Positions 1-8,190 are shown, numbered from the stretch's first letter. The stretch: 64,000 bases of DNA from Flavobacterium sp. BFFFF2 (GCA_002256385.1 NKJD01000001.1:124001-188000); one strand, 5' to 3'. The notes: a model not told the origin generated them from the letters alone. Made by a program: numbers and translations.

Positions 1-9
1 CAACAATGT

Positions 10-38
10 AATCGGCCTCCTGTAGGCCGATTTTTTTT
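10..38 (+). terminator. Rho-independent terminator of an upstream gene
   Basis: A 9-bp perfect stem (AATCGGCCT / AGGCCGATT) with a 5-nt loop is followed by a run of T. The gene it ends lies left of the window. From here to about 236 I see no gene. Confidence 0.85.
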
Positions 39-236
39 GTGATAATAACTATTAGGTACGTTTAACGGCATGAAAAATTGATGAAAAAGCAAAAAATTGG
101 CTATTAAAGATGGTTGCATCAAAAATTAAATAATTTTTAACTATTTTATGATCAATTACAAATAACTGCATTTCAACGTTTTAAACAATTTTCGAATACC
201 AATGTTAATAAAATTGTTCATAAGCCTGCCAATACC

Positions 237-269
237 TTTGGTAGTTAACTTATTTCTACTTTAAATTTG
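237..269 (+). promoter_or_regulatory. Bacteroidota-type promoter of the first beta-barrel gene
   Basis: TTTG at 237-240 and TAAATTTG at 262-269 match the -33 TTTG / -7 TAnnTTTG consensus of Bacteroidota sigma factors, with a 21-nt spacer. The ATG follows 28 nt after the -7 box. Confidence 0.7.
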
Positions 270-297
270 CCCCATCTAATTTTAAAAATTGATAAAC

Positions 298-903
298 ATG
301 AAAAAAATTATTTTAACAGTAGCTGCGGTATTTGCTATCGGTATGGTAAATGCGCAAGACAAAAAATCTAAAGGTGCATTTGGTTTTTCTGAAAGTGACT
401 TTTATTTAAGTGGTCAAGTTGGTTACAATTCAAATGATGTAACTACTGGAGGTGTTTCAGTTAAAACTACGACAACAACTTTTTCACCAAGTGCTGGTTA
501 TTTTCTTAGTGATAATTTTGCAGTTACTGCAGGTTTGGTTTATGCATCAACTGACAATGGTACTGTAAAATCTTCAGAAACTAATTTCCAAGTTGGAGGT
601 CGTTATTACTTTTTAAACTTAGGAGAGCGTTTCAAAACTTTTGCTAATGCCGATCTTGGTTTTGGAAGTAAAGACAGTGGCGTAAGCGGCGCTGATAAAA
701 CTTCATCTTTTGGATTGAATGCTGGAATTGGAATTAACTACTTCCTTACTTCAAACCTTGCTATTGATTTTAGTTTAGCTAACGTTCTTGGCTATAATTC
801 AACTAAAACAGGTGATGATAAATCAACTAAAATTGATTTATTTGTAAACAAGTATACTAATTTCTTTACTCAGCCTACTTTCGGTTTATTATACAAATTC
901 TAA
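298..903 (+). CDS. Outer-membrane beta-barrel protein, secreted, about 201 aa
   Basis: The protein starts with a clear signal peptide (MKKIILTVAAVFAIGMVNAQ, cleavage after NAQ). The rest alternates short polar turns with amphipathic strands and ends in an aromatic residue (LLYKF), as in small 8-strand outer-membrane barrels of Bacteroidota. The ATG at 298 was chosen over an in-frame TTG at 289 because the signal peptide begins there. It has its own promoter at 237-269 and its own terminator at 922-951, so it is monocistronic. Function beyond the barrel is unknown; a structural or porin-like role is inferred. Confidence 0.8.
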   Translation: MKKIILTVAAVFAIGMVNAQDKKSKGAFGFSESDFYLSGQVGYNSNDVTTGGVSVKTTTTTFSPSAGYFLSDNFAVTAGLVYASTDNGTVKSSETNFQVGGRYYFLNLGERFKTFANADLGFGSKDSGVSGADKTSSFGLNAGIGINYFLTSNLAIDFSLANVLGYNSTKTGDDKSTKIDLFVNKYTNFFTQPTFGLLYKF

Positions 904-921
904 TCGAAATAGAAACTTTAA

Positions 922-951
922 AACCCGTTCATATCGAACGGGTTTTTTTTT
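922..951 (+). terminator. Rho-independent terminator
   Basis: Stem AACCCGTTC / GAACGGGTT with a 5-nt loop (ATATC), followed by T-rich sequence. It closes the beta-barrel gene at 298. Confidence 0.9.
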
Positions 952-983
952 ACTAAAAAATTAAAGCATAATATATATTCAAA

Positions 984-1577
984 ATGAGAAGAGCTATTTT
1001 ACTTGGATTTTTTGTGTTAAGCACCCTAGCAAATGCCCAAGGCTTTCACATGGGCATTAAAGGCGGTTTAAACGTATCGCAATTATCTAAACAAACAGAT
1101 CAAACAGTCAGTTCTGCCTATGGATTTCATGCTGGTGTTTTGGCCGAAATAAAAGTGTTGGGCAAAGCATCCTTTCAGCCTGAATTGTTGTTTTCGGCCC
1201 AAGGTTCCAAAGCGGAAACACAAAATTTAGGTGCTACTACCACTTACACCGATAAATTATATTATTTACAATTGCCCCTGATGGCAAAAGTGTTCGTTTT
1301 TAAAGGACTTTTTGTAGAAGCAGGCCCTCAATTTGGCTTATTGTTAAGTGCCAATCGCGTAACCGATGTGGCCAATGCTGCATCAAGTTCAAATGACATA
1401 AAAGGCAATCTTAAATCATTTGATTATGCAGCCAATGTGGGCGTAGGATATGATTTGTTCAGTCATTTAATGGCCAATGTCCGTTATTCATTTGGCCTAA
1501 ATGACATCAATGACACCCCAAATGGGGATGCCGTTAAAAATGGGGTATTTCAGCTTTCTTTAGCTGTAAAATTCTAA
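984..1577 (+). CDS. Porin-family outer-membrane beta-barrel protein, 197 aa
   Basis: Signal peptide MRRAILLGFFVLSTLANAQG is followed by GIKGGLNVSQL near residues 24-34 and strands such as SFQPELLFSAQG and YLQLPLMAKVF. These are hallmarks of the OMP_b-brl_2 (PorT-like) barrel family of Bacteroidota. The last residue is Phe (LSLAVKF). It is a separate transcription unit from the barrel gene upstream, since a terminator lies between them, and it converges on gpmI. A homologous barrel occurs at 47614. Specific function unknown. Confidence 0.8.
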   Translation: MRRAILLGFFVLSTLANAQGFHMGIKGGLNVSQLSKQTDQTVSSAYGFHAGVLAEIKVLGKASFQPELLFSAQGSKAETQNLGATTTYTDKLYYLQLPLMAKVFVFKGLFVEAGPQFGLLLSANRVTDVANAASSSNDIKGNLKSFDYAANVGVGYDLFSHLMANVRYSFGLNDINDTPNGDAVKNGVFQLSLAVKF

Positions 1578-1611
1578 ACCTATTTTGCCTTTTTAAATGC
1601 AAAACATCGCA

Positions 1612-1646
1612 TAAAAAAAACCGCCTAACAGCGGTTTTTTTTTATT
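1612..1646. terminator. Bidirectional terminator between convergent genes
   Basis: An A-run, then ACCGC / GCGGT with a 6-nt loop, then a T-run. It can end both the barrel gene (+) and gpmI (-). Confidence 0.8.
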
Positions 1647-1664
1647 TTCAGAAGTACCCATTTT

Positions 1665-3182
1665 TTAAATCAAGACTTTTCCTGTCATTTCAGTTGGAAT
1701 AGGCAATCCCATTAAAGTTAAAATAGTGGGAGCGATATCACCCAACACACCTGAATGAACAGGAATTTGATCCGCATCAATCAGAATGATTGGCACTGGG
1801 TTGGTGGTATGGGCCGTGTTGGGTGAGCCATCTTCGTTTACCATGGTTTCACAATTGCCATGATCAGCAATCAAAATGGTGCTGTATCCACTTTCAAGGG
1901 CCTGATTGACGACCGCTTCAACACAAGTATCCACCGCTTCGCAAGCTTTGATCGCCGCTGCCATCACGCCCGTATGCCCTACCATGTCGCCATTGGCAAA
2001 ATTCATACAGATAAAATCGGCTGTTTTGTTTTTAAGCTCCGGCAATATGGCATCGCGCAATTCAAAGGCACTCATTTCGGGTTGTAAATCGTAGGTTGCC
2101 ACTTTGGGAGAACTGCGCATCAGGCGGGTTTCCCCTTCAAAAGGTGCTTCACGCCCACCAGAAAAGAAAAAGGTTACATGTGGATACTTTTCTGTTTCGG
2201 CTATGCGGATCTGTTTGCGTCCCTGTTCAGCCAATACTTGTCCTAATGTATGATTCAAGTTGTCTTTATCATAAATGACATGCACATTTTTATAAGTATC
2301 ATCATAATTGGTCATGGTGACATAATATAACGGCAGCGCCTTCATGTCAAAATCAGGAAAATTAGTTTGCGACAAGGCTGTTGTTAATTGACGACCCCGA
2401 TCGGTTCTGAAATTAAAAAACAACACCACATCATCGGGTTGTAAACAGGCTATGGGATTCCCGTTGGCATCAACACCTACATGCGGTTCAATGAACTCAT
2501 CCGTAATGCCTTCGTCATAGCTTTTTTGTATAGCATCATCCCAATTGGTTACTGCTGCACCTTTACCTTGTACAATGAGATCGTAGGCCTTTTTGATGCG
2601 TTCCCAGCGCTTGTCACGATCCATGGCATAATATCGACCAACCACACTGGCCAATTGCGCAGGTTTATCGGCCAAAAATGATTGCAAATCGTGTATATAT
2701 TTTAAGCCCGATTTCGGATCCACATCGCGGCCATCGGTAAATGCGTGAATGTATATGTTGGTCAATCCTTTGTCAACACATGCTTCCACCAAACTTCTAA
2801 GGTGCGAAGTATGAGAATGCACGCCGCCATCTGACAGCAAGCCCATAATATGTACCGACTTTTGGTGATCTTGGGCATAAGTCAATGCTTTTTGCAATTC
2901 GCCTTCTTTTGAAAGGGTATGGTTTTCAACGGCCAAATTAATTTTAACCAAATCTTGATAAACAATCCGACCCGCACCTAAGTTCATGTGACCTACTTCG
3001 GAATTGCCCATTTGGCCTTCAGGCAAACCTACGTTCAGTCCGTCGGTTCGCAATTGGGCGTTTGGATACTGGGTGTATAATTGATTTATATAAGGAGTGT
3101 TTGCCAAATCAATGGCCGAAACGGACGGATCGGGCGACTTGCCCCAGCCATCTAGAATGAGTAGTAGTACTTTTTTGTCCAT
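1665..3182 (-). CDS. gpmI: 2,3-bisphosphoglycerate-independent phosphoglycerate mutase
   Basis: This enzyme interconverts 3- and 2-phosphoglycerate in cytosolic glycolysis, using two Mn ions and a phosphoserine intermediate. The sequence shows the N-terminal metal site (LLILDGWG), the catalytic Ser in MGNSEVGHMNLGAGR (residues 58-72), DGRDVDP, RDKRWERI and the C-terminal metal motif IADHGNCE. Its 505 aa is the usual full length of the family. A -7 box (TACCTTTG on the minus strand) lies at 3203-3210, just upstream of the ATG, so it can be transcribed independently of the DUF5916 gene 42 bp upstream. Confidence 0.97.
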   Translation of the reverse strand: MDKKVLLLILDGWGKSPDPSVSAIDLANTPYINQLYTQYPNAQLRTDGLNVGLPEGQMGNSEVGHMNLGAGRIVYQDLVKINLAVENHTLSKEGELQKALTYAQDHQKSVHIMGLLSDGGVHSHTSHLRSLVEACVDKGLTNIYIHAFTDGRDVDPKSGLKYIHDLQSFLADKPAQLASVVGRYYAMDRDKRWERIKKAYDLIVQGKGAAVTNWDDAIQKSYDEGITDEFIEPHVGVDANGNPIACLQPDDVVLFFNFRTDRGRQLTTALSQTNFPDFDMKALPLYYVTMTNYDDTYKNVHVIYDKDNLNHTLGQVLAEQGRKQIRIAETEKYPHVTFFFSGGREAPFEGETRLMRSSPKVATYDLQPEMSAFELRDAILPELKNKTADFICMNFANGDMVGHTGVMAAAIKACEAVDTCVEAVVNQALESGYSTILIADHGNCETMVNEDGSPNTAHTTNPVPIILIDADQIPVHSGVLGDIAPTILTLMGLPIPTEMTGKVLI

Positions 3183-3202
3183 GGAAATTTGTAATTGAGT
3201 TA

Positions 3203-3210
3203 CAAAGGTA
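3203..3210 (-). promoter_or_regulatory. -7 box (TACCTTTG) upstream of gpmI
   Basis: It matches TAnnTTTG on the minus strand, 21 nt before the gpmI start. I see no convincing -33 box; it would fall in the end of the upstream gene. Confidence 0.5.
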
Positions 3211-3223
3211 CGTATTGATGGGC

Positions 3224-5635
3224 CTACTTACTTTTCTTGAGCACGTTATAATCTAAGAAATAACGAATGCTTAACGAGAAAACATGGGTCATGGCATCAT
3301 GCGCAAATAACTGATTGATATTGGTTGAATAATCGGTGCCAAATTCATTGAGGTATTGCGAAGCGTAGTTTCGGTACATCACCGTCATTTGGCTACCAGG
3401 AATAAACCACCACGAATAATACAAATCAAGGTTCCAGGTGTTGAAACTGCTGTCAAAGGTATCTGTAAGCCCAGTAAAAGGCGTTACATTGCCATCAGAT
3501 TGCACGCGCAATAATTCTTTGTTTTCGGTAAAAGACCAATAGTGCCGCACCAGCAAATTAAATGACATGCTGTGATTTACCGCATACTTTCCTTGCAATG
3601 ATTGGTTGTACGTAATGCGGTTTCTGCGTGCCATAACTACTTCATTGCCATTCCAACCTGTGAAGCCGATGTTGTTATTCTGGAAAGTATAGGAAAAATT
3701 ATAAACAAGCGAAAAATGATTGTTAAATCGGTATCTGGGACTAACGCCAATGGTGTAAGCATAGCGCTGGTATTGATCGGCCACCGTGAAGTTTGGGTTT
3801 ACGTCAAGGGCAAATGCCCGGTTATAATTCGACGAAAAATTGAGCCAAAAACCACAGTTGGCTGGTTGATTTAAATAGGTAGAACGATCGGACGAGCGGG
3901 GCTCGTAAAAGTCATAAGTAACAATGGGTTTGGCATTGAAGCCACCGCCAAAATAATCATTGGTTTTGGTGACAAAATTGGCATTGATGGACTGACTAGC
4001 ATCTTGAATTTTGCCTGTCGGGTTGTCAAAAAGGAGGTAATTGTTCAAATAAACACTGTACGAATTAAAGATACCCACCGGATTTAAGGTCCGATATGAA
4101 GCATTGGCATAATACGAATGATAGCGATTCTGAAATTGAATGCCCAAATCATTGGTGTCAAAATCGCGCGACACATAACTTCCTCCGGCCGAATAACGGT
4201 AATTGCCGCTTGTTTCGCTAAAATTAATGGAACTAGTTACTCCCGAACGCTGCACATCGATGCCTTGCTGCAGGCTGTATTTGAAATCACCACTCAAATT
4301 ATAGGTGTTGGCTTTGGTGTTCAAATCATACATCAAACCACTCACCCACGCATCATGGCTCGACCCATTACGCATGACGCTTGTATTCACCCATGAAATG
4401 GAGGAATTTTTTCGAAACCGTTGATCCAACACCAAAATAGAATAGTTGGTGAGCGGTGACAACAAGCGGCGGTCCATTAGATTGGTAGTCGAATTGAGTA
4501 CGTCAACACGAGTGGTTTCCGTTATCGCATTTAAAACGCCAATTCCCAAGCCTTTGGAAGTACGTCCCGAAATTTTTAAAGCATTCAACAATTTGATGCT
4601 TGAAGGCTTGTTTAATAAGGTTTCATCATCATTTAAAGACACCGATGGCACTTGCCCGATGCGCCTTGAATAGAATAAATTTCCCTTTGAAAACAAATCG
4701 ATACCCTCATTAAAAAAAGGCCTGTTTTCAGAAAATTGTTGTTCATATGGGCTCAAGTTTAATTCGACATTATCAAACTTGGTTTGGCCAAAATCGGGAA
4801 TCAAAATAGCATCTAGGGTAAAAGCATCATTGATGCCGTATTTGATATCCATGCCCCCTTTGGGGTTGTTTTGGGTTTTACCAGTGGCCGGATCAACGGT
4901 TAAATAGTTCGATACATAAGGAATAAAAAACAAACGGGTGGGCGTTTTGAGCGACTTTAAACCTGTTAATTCGCCCGATTGGGTGGCTACATTATTTACA
5001 TTGGTATTGATCCAATTCCAAGAGTATTGGCGGCGGTGCCGGCGTACTTCGCGGTAAAAATTGAGACCCCACGTTTGTTCTGACTGGGCCGAAAACCGCA
5101 AGGCTGCGTAAGGAATCCGAAGCTCCACAGACCAGCCTTTATCGTGTACTTTTACAGCACTTCGCCAAATGGCATCCCATGAATAATCTTCGCCATTGGA
5201 CTCGGTGTACAAACCATCCATTTGCACGCCAGCTGCACTCACAAAGAACCGAAAATCCTGTTGGCCATCATTGAATCCATTGATGAAAACCCCAAAATGA
5301 TCGGCGGTACCGAAGTCATCGCGTTTGGCAATTTCTTTTAAAATTTTCTGCGGTTCATGGTCATATAAAAAAGCCCCAATATAGATGGCCTCATCGGTAT
5401 AAATGACTTTGACTTCCGTTTGCAATTCGTCGGGAGCTGGCTTGCCGTTATCTGGGTTAAACATGATGAAATTTGATGCAATGGGCGCTTTGGCCCACAG
5501 GGCTTCATTTAGTTCGCCGTCAATGGTAGGCGTTTCAAACACCCGCAAAGCTTCCAATTGCTTTTTTTGACCCCAACTAAGCTGGGCCATAAAACAAAGA
5601 AATAAAACTAAAAACCTAGATTTACATAAACGCAT
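3224..5635 (-). CDS. DUF5916 outer-membrane protein with N-terminal CBM9-like domain, about 803 aa
   Basis: Signal peptide MRLCKSRFLVLFLCFMAQLSWGQ is followed by a carbohydrate-binding family 9-like beta-sandwich (about residues 30-220: PTIDGELNEALWAKAP, DEAIYIGAFLYD, FGVFINGFNDGQQDFRFFVSAAG, WSVELRIPYAALRF). The large C-terminal region has the DUF5916 signature FFNEGIDLFSKGNLFYSRRIG and ends as a beta-barrel. Length and order fit the family, which is membrane-embedded in Bacteroidota. The substrate is unknown. The ATG at 5635 was preferred because it begins the signal peptide; an in-frame non-ATG extension exists upstream. Confidence 0.88.
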   Translation of the reverse strand: MRLCKSRFLVLFLCFMAQLSWGQKKQLEALRVFETPTIDGELNEALWAKAPIASNFIMFNPDNGKPAPDELQTEVKVIYTDEAIYIGAFLYDHEPQKILKEIAKRDDFGTADHFGVFINGFNDGQQDFRFFVSAAGVQMDGLYTESNGEDYSWDAIWRSAVKVHDKGWSVELRIPYAALRFSAQSEQTWGLNFYREVRRHRRQYSWNWINTNVNNVATQSGELTGLKSLKTPTRLFFIPYVSNYLTVDPATGKTQNNPKGGMDIKYGINDAFTLDAILIPDFGQTKFDNVELNLSPYEQQFSENRPFFNEGIDLFSKGNLFYSRRIGQVPSVSLNDDETLLNKPSSIKLLNALKISGRTSKGLGIGVLNAITETTRVDVLNSTTNLMDRRLLSPLTNYSILVLDQRFRKNSSISWVNTSVMRNGSSHDAWVSGLMYDLNTKANTYNLSGDFKYSLQQGIDVQRSGVTSSINFSETSGNYRYSAGGSYVSRDFDTNDLGIQFQNRYHSYYANASYRTLNPVGIFNSYSVYLNNYLLFDNPTGKIQDASQSINANFVTKTNDYFGGGFNAKPIVTYDFYEPRSSDRSTYLNQPANCGFWLNFSSNYNRAFALDVNPNFTVADQYQRYAYTIGVSPRYRFNNHFSLVYNFSYTFQNNNIGFTGWNGNEVVMARRNRITYNQSLQGKYAVNHSMSFNLLVRHYWSFTENKELLRVQSDGNVTPFTGLTDTFDSSFNTWNLDLYYSWWFIPGSQMTVMYRNYASQYLNEFGTDYSTNINQLFAHDAMTHVFSLSIRYFLDYNVLKKSK

Positions 5636-5761
5636 GGACAGCAAAAGATCTATTTTGAACAAGCAGGGCAAATGTAGGGGGAAATTGCGAGAGATAATTG
5701 TTAAAAATCTGGTTCATTTTCCATGTTTGAAACCAATCTGGAGCAATAAAAGCAAAATACG

Positions 5762-5870
5762 CTATATTGTCCGTCCCATCACCACATGCGGCCCAATGCC
5801 GGGCACGTCAAACGCCGCTCCTAAGCGGTTGAAAACTTGTTTGGTATCGAATGATTCGGCGGTGAGTTGG
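5762..5870 (-). pseudogene. Decayed C-terminal fragment of a GNAT acetyltransferase gene
   Basis: On the minus strand these bases encode about 34 residues ending GAAFDVPGIGPHVVMGRTI and a TAG stop. They closely match the last residues of the intact GNAT protein at 7632 (GAAFDVPGIGPHVVMGRFI). No start codon or acetyl-CoA-binding region precedes the fragment; homology fades near 5870. It marks a partial duplication on the far side of the SatD/DUF3307 cassette. Confidence 0.8.
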
Positions 5871-5917
5871 GTTAAAACTAACTTGATTTTGTTGCGGGTT
5901 TAAATTCCGTTTAGGGG

Positions 5918-5931
5918 CCACTGAAAAGTAG
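5918..5931 (+). repeat. Left copy of a 14-bp direct repeat flanking the SatD/DUF3307 cassette
   Basis: CCACTGAAAAGTAG here is identical to 7600-7613, in the same orientation. The pair encloses about 1.67 kb containing both cassette genes. Confidence 0.7.
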
Positions 5932-5983
5932 CTGGAAAAAACATGCGGAAATATAGACCTGCTGTGACATTTTCTAACATTGG

Positions 5984-6128
5984 TGGCTTTGAGCCAACAT
6001 TATCAAGTTGGCCTAAAAAAGCCAATTCTCTTTTATGCAGAATTACTGTATGATCAAACTATAGTAGTTCAACTCAAAAAAATGGCCAAAAAGAGCCAAT
6101 TTGTAAAAAATGGCTCTTTTTGACCAAT
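5984..6128 (+). promoter_or_regulatory. Iterated operator-like palindromes upstream of the satD-like gene
   Basis: Three 19-bp imperfect palindromes share one pattern: TTGGCCTAAAAAAGCCAAT (6008-6026), ATGGCCAAAAAGAGCCAAT (6082-6100) and, in opposite orientation, ATGGCTCTTTTTGACCAAT (6110-6128). A shorter form, TGGCTTTGAGCCA, lies at 5984-5996. The last two together form a 15-bp inverted repeat just upstream of the -7 box at 6134. The next protein has a C-terminal helix-turn-helix, so autoregulation is a reasonable inference. Confidence 0.55.
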
Positions 6129-6133
6129 CTTTG

Positions 6134-6141
6134 TATATTTG
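6134..6141 (+). promoter_or_regulatory. -7 box (TATATTTG) of the satD-like cassette
   Basis: It matches TAnnTTTG, 17 nt before the ATG. The -33 region falls inside the palindromes at 6082-6128, so a bound protein there would block the promoter. Confidence 0.6.
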
Positions 6142-6158
6142 TATAAAATTCAATAATT

Positions 6159-6764
6159 ATGGTAGCGGTAATCACAGGTGATATAATAAATTCAAGAAAA
6201 GTAAATTCTGAAATATGGCTTCCAAAACTGAAAGAATATTTTTCGAAAATAATATTTGATACTGAAAAATGGGAAATTTATCGAGGTGATAATTTTCAAA
6301 TTGAAGTTGAAATGGAACATGCATTAGAAATTGCCATGTGTATAAAAGCACTGATCAAGTCTACCAACCAAATCGACGTTCGGATGTCTATTGGCATTGG
6401 AGAAACAAACTTCAAAGGAAAAAAAATCACTGAATCTAATGGAACCGCATATATCAACTCAGGGGAAAGTTTTGAGAAAATAAAAAATAATACTTTAATT
6501 TTAAAAAGCCCATTCCAAGAGTTTGATGACTACTTCAATCCAATTTTACGACTACTAGGTTTTATCAGCAATAATTGGAAACCCATCACGTCTGAAACAA
6601 TATTCTATAGCTTAACCCATAGAAACCTACTTCAGAAGGAAATAGCTGAAAGATTATCAAAAGATAAGACTACAGTAAATAAATCCTTGAAAAGAGGAGG
6701 CTACGATGAAATAACCGCCATAATTGATTTATACACCAAAAAAATACAACAATGTTTGAACTAA
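6159..6764 (+). CDS. SatD-family protein with C-terminal helix-turn-helix, 201 aa
   Basis: The N-terminus (MVAVITGDIINSRKV, residues 1-15) and YRGDNFQ near residue 47 match the SatD pattern (GDIV.S ... GD.FQ). Residues about 150-190 form a sigma-like helix-turn-helix (LLQKEIAERLSKDKTTVNKS, then LKRGGYDEI). The family takes its name from SatD of the Streptococcus mutans acid-tolerance locus; its biochemical activity is not established to my knowledge. The stop overlaps the next gene by 13 bp, implying coupled translation. The cassette is more AT-rich than its neighbours and sits between a GNAT fragment and the intact GNAT gene, which suggests acquisition. DNA binding at the palindromes upstream is inferred. 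Confidence 0.75.
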   Translation: MVAVITGDIINSRKVNSEIWLPKLKEYFSKIIFDTEKWEIYRGDNFQIEVEMEHALEIAMCIKALIKSTNQIDVRMSIGIGETNFKGKKITESNGTAYINSGESFEKIKNNTLILKSPFQEFDDYFNPILRLLGFISNNWKPITSETIFYSLTHRNLLQKEIAERLSKDKTTVNKSLKRGGYDEITAIIDLYTKKIQQCLN

Positions 6765-7465
6765 TCCTAAAAATGCTCCTTGTCCACTTGATTGGTGACT
6801 TTGCACTTCAAAGCAATCAAATGGTAATTGCTATTGAAAATAAAAAATTCAAATCGAAGTACTTGTATTTTCACACGCTGATCCACTTATCCCTCATTTT
6901 ACTTATTACACAATTTGACAAGCAATATGTAGTACCCGCCATATTACTTGCCATTTCACATTTAACCATTGACATTTTAACCAAGATCGTACTAAAAGAT
7001 AAACTAAAAAACTTCTCTATTTTTATACTTGACCAAGCATTACATTTAATAAGTATATCACTGTTTATTAGATACTTTCATAATTATGAAATTGATTCTA
7101 ACCTACTATTCAATGCCAAGAATTATTTGCTATTAACCGCATTAATAAGTGTAACATTTGTTTCGGCAATCGTAATAAAGAAAATAATGGAAATATTTGA
7201 TTATCCATTCCCTAATAACGGCATCAAAGATGCAGGCAAATACATTGGCATGCTAGAGCGCCTATTTATTTTTGTTTTTATAATCACATCTTTCTGGGAA
7301 GGCGTGGGTTTCCTGCTGGCTGCCAAATCAATTTTCAGATTTGGCGACCTCAAAGAAAATAAAGAAATAAAATTAACAGAATATATCCTTATTGGGACTT
7401 TGATCAGTTTTGCATTTGCCATATTCATAGGGATCATATACTTAAAACTAAAAAACGTTACTTAA
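6752..7465 (+). CDS. DUF3307 multi-spanning membrane protein, 237 aa
   Basis: The N-terminus LLVHLIGDFALQSNQM and the later SHLTIDILTK and ILDQALHLISI segments are the DUF3307 pattern. The C-terminal half has KYIGMLERLFIF, GFLLAAKSIFRF and TEYILIGTLISFAFA, also shared by the longer members. About seven hydrophobic segments place it in the inner membrane. The acidic and histidine residues repeated inside membrane segments (HLIGD, HLTID, LDQALH) are conserved in the family and could bind a metal or carry protons; this is inference. It is translated from within the end of the satD-like gene and probably works with it. Function unknown. Confidence 0.8.
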   Translation: MFELILKMLLVHLIGDFALQSNQMVIAIENKKFKSKYLYFHTLIHLSLILLITQFDKQYVVPAILLAISHLTIDILTKIVLKDKLKNFSIFILDQALHLISISLFIRYFHNYEIDSNLLFNAKNYLLLTALISVTFVSAIVIKKIMEIFDYPFPNNGIKDAGKYIGMLERLFIFVFIITSFWEGVGFLLAAKSIFRFGDLKENKEIKLTEYILIGTLISFAFAIFIGIIYLKLKNVT

Positions 7466-7482
7466 AAGCGTTTGCAGACCTT

Positions 7483-7574
7483 AGGTGGTTTTAAGCATTG
7501 AAGCGAAAAAATACGCCAAAAATACCAGGTAGAACAGCCGTTTTGCAACCCAGCTCAATAAGTTAAGGCCACTT
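7483..7574. repeat. Possible shortened relative of the 162-bp palindromic module
   Basis: The ends AGGTGGTTTTAA and TTAAGGCCACTT are imperfect inverted repeats. Inside, TTGAAGCGAAAAA and CCGTTTTGCAACCC resemble TTGAAGCGAAAAAT and CCATTTTGCAGCC of the elements at 14231 and 30800. The centre differs and is shorter. It lies just after the DUF3307 gene. Confidence 0.4.
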
Positions 7575-7599
7575 ACTGAAGAAAATTGCAGTTTTCAAA

Positions 7600-7613
7600 C
7601 CACTGAAAAGTAG
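7600..7613 (+). repeat. Right copy of the 14-bp direct repeat flanking the cassette
   Basis: Identical to 5918-5931 (CCACTGAAAAGTAG). It sits 18 bp from the end of the intact GNAT gene. Confidence 0.7.
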
Positions 7614-7631
7614 TTTAAAAAATAAAAAAGT

Positions 7632-8063
7632 TTAAATAAACCTCCCCATCACCACATGCGGCCCAATGCCAGGCACGTCAAACGCCGCTCCTACCCGGGT
7701 AAATCCTTGTTTTACATAAAATGATTCGGCAGTGAGGCGTGCATTGCACCAAAGTTGGGTAACGCCTTGGCTTTGCAGTTCGAACAACACATGCTGCATA
7801 AAGGCAGTACCGATTCCTTGACTGGCAAAGTCTGGATGTACGGCCATGCCCCTTAATTGCACTCCTTGTGGAAAGGCTGGATGCGAAACTTGTAAAAAGG
7901 TGCCTATGGCCACTGCATTTTCATCCACAAAGAGGGCGGCATGCCACGTTTTTGGATCTTGGTCACCGTCAAAATAGCAGGTTTCAATGGGTTTACCTGC
8001 CCGAAGCACCAAGTGTCTTAAAGGAATAACACTTGCAAGGGGAACTATTTTAAAATGTTGCAT
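7632..8063 (-). CDS. GNAT-family N-acetyltransferase, 143 aa
   Basis: The single-domain GNAT fold transfers acetyl from acetyl-CoA to an amine. Strand beta-4 LRGMAVHPDFASQGIGTAFM (about residues 70-90) holds the acetyl-CoA pyrophosphate loop (Q/R-x-x-G-x-G/A as SQGIGTA). The end SFYVKQGFTRVGAAFDVPGIGPHVVM resembles the ElaA/PhnO-like subgroup. The acceptor is unknown. ATG at 8063 is preferred over an in-frame TTG at 8075. A fragment of its 3' end is duplicated at 5762-5870. Confidence 0.85.
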   Translation of the reverse strand: MQHFKIVPLASVIPLRHLVLRAGKPIETCYFDGDQDPKTWHAALFVDENAVAIGTFLQVSHPAFPQGVQLRGMAVHPDFASQGIGTAFMQHVLFELQSQGVTQLWCNARLTAESFYVKQGFTRVGAAFDVPGIGPHVVMGRFI

Positions 8064-8158
8064 AGGCCTAACCAATTCATTTTCGGAATTTTAGCAAATG
8101 TAAAAAAGCGAAGCAACGTTCTGCGTCATTTTTTAGATAATTTTTTTTAAAAAAACAC

Positions 8159-8190
8159 TTGTTTAATTACTGTTACTTTATATATATTTG
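8159..8190 (+). promoter_or_regulatory. Promoter of tRNA-Gly
   Basis: TTG at 8159-8161 and TATATTTG at 8183-8190, spacer 21 nt, match the Bacteroidota consensus. The tRNA begins 12 nt after the -7 box. Confidence 0.75.

Noticed and set aside
5634..5903. Plus-strand frame of 89 codons between DUF5916 and the SatD-like gene
   Set aside because: It runs antisense through the GNAT pseudogene fragment, whose minus-strand reading matches the intact GNAT tail. The plus-strand reading has no recognisable protein.
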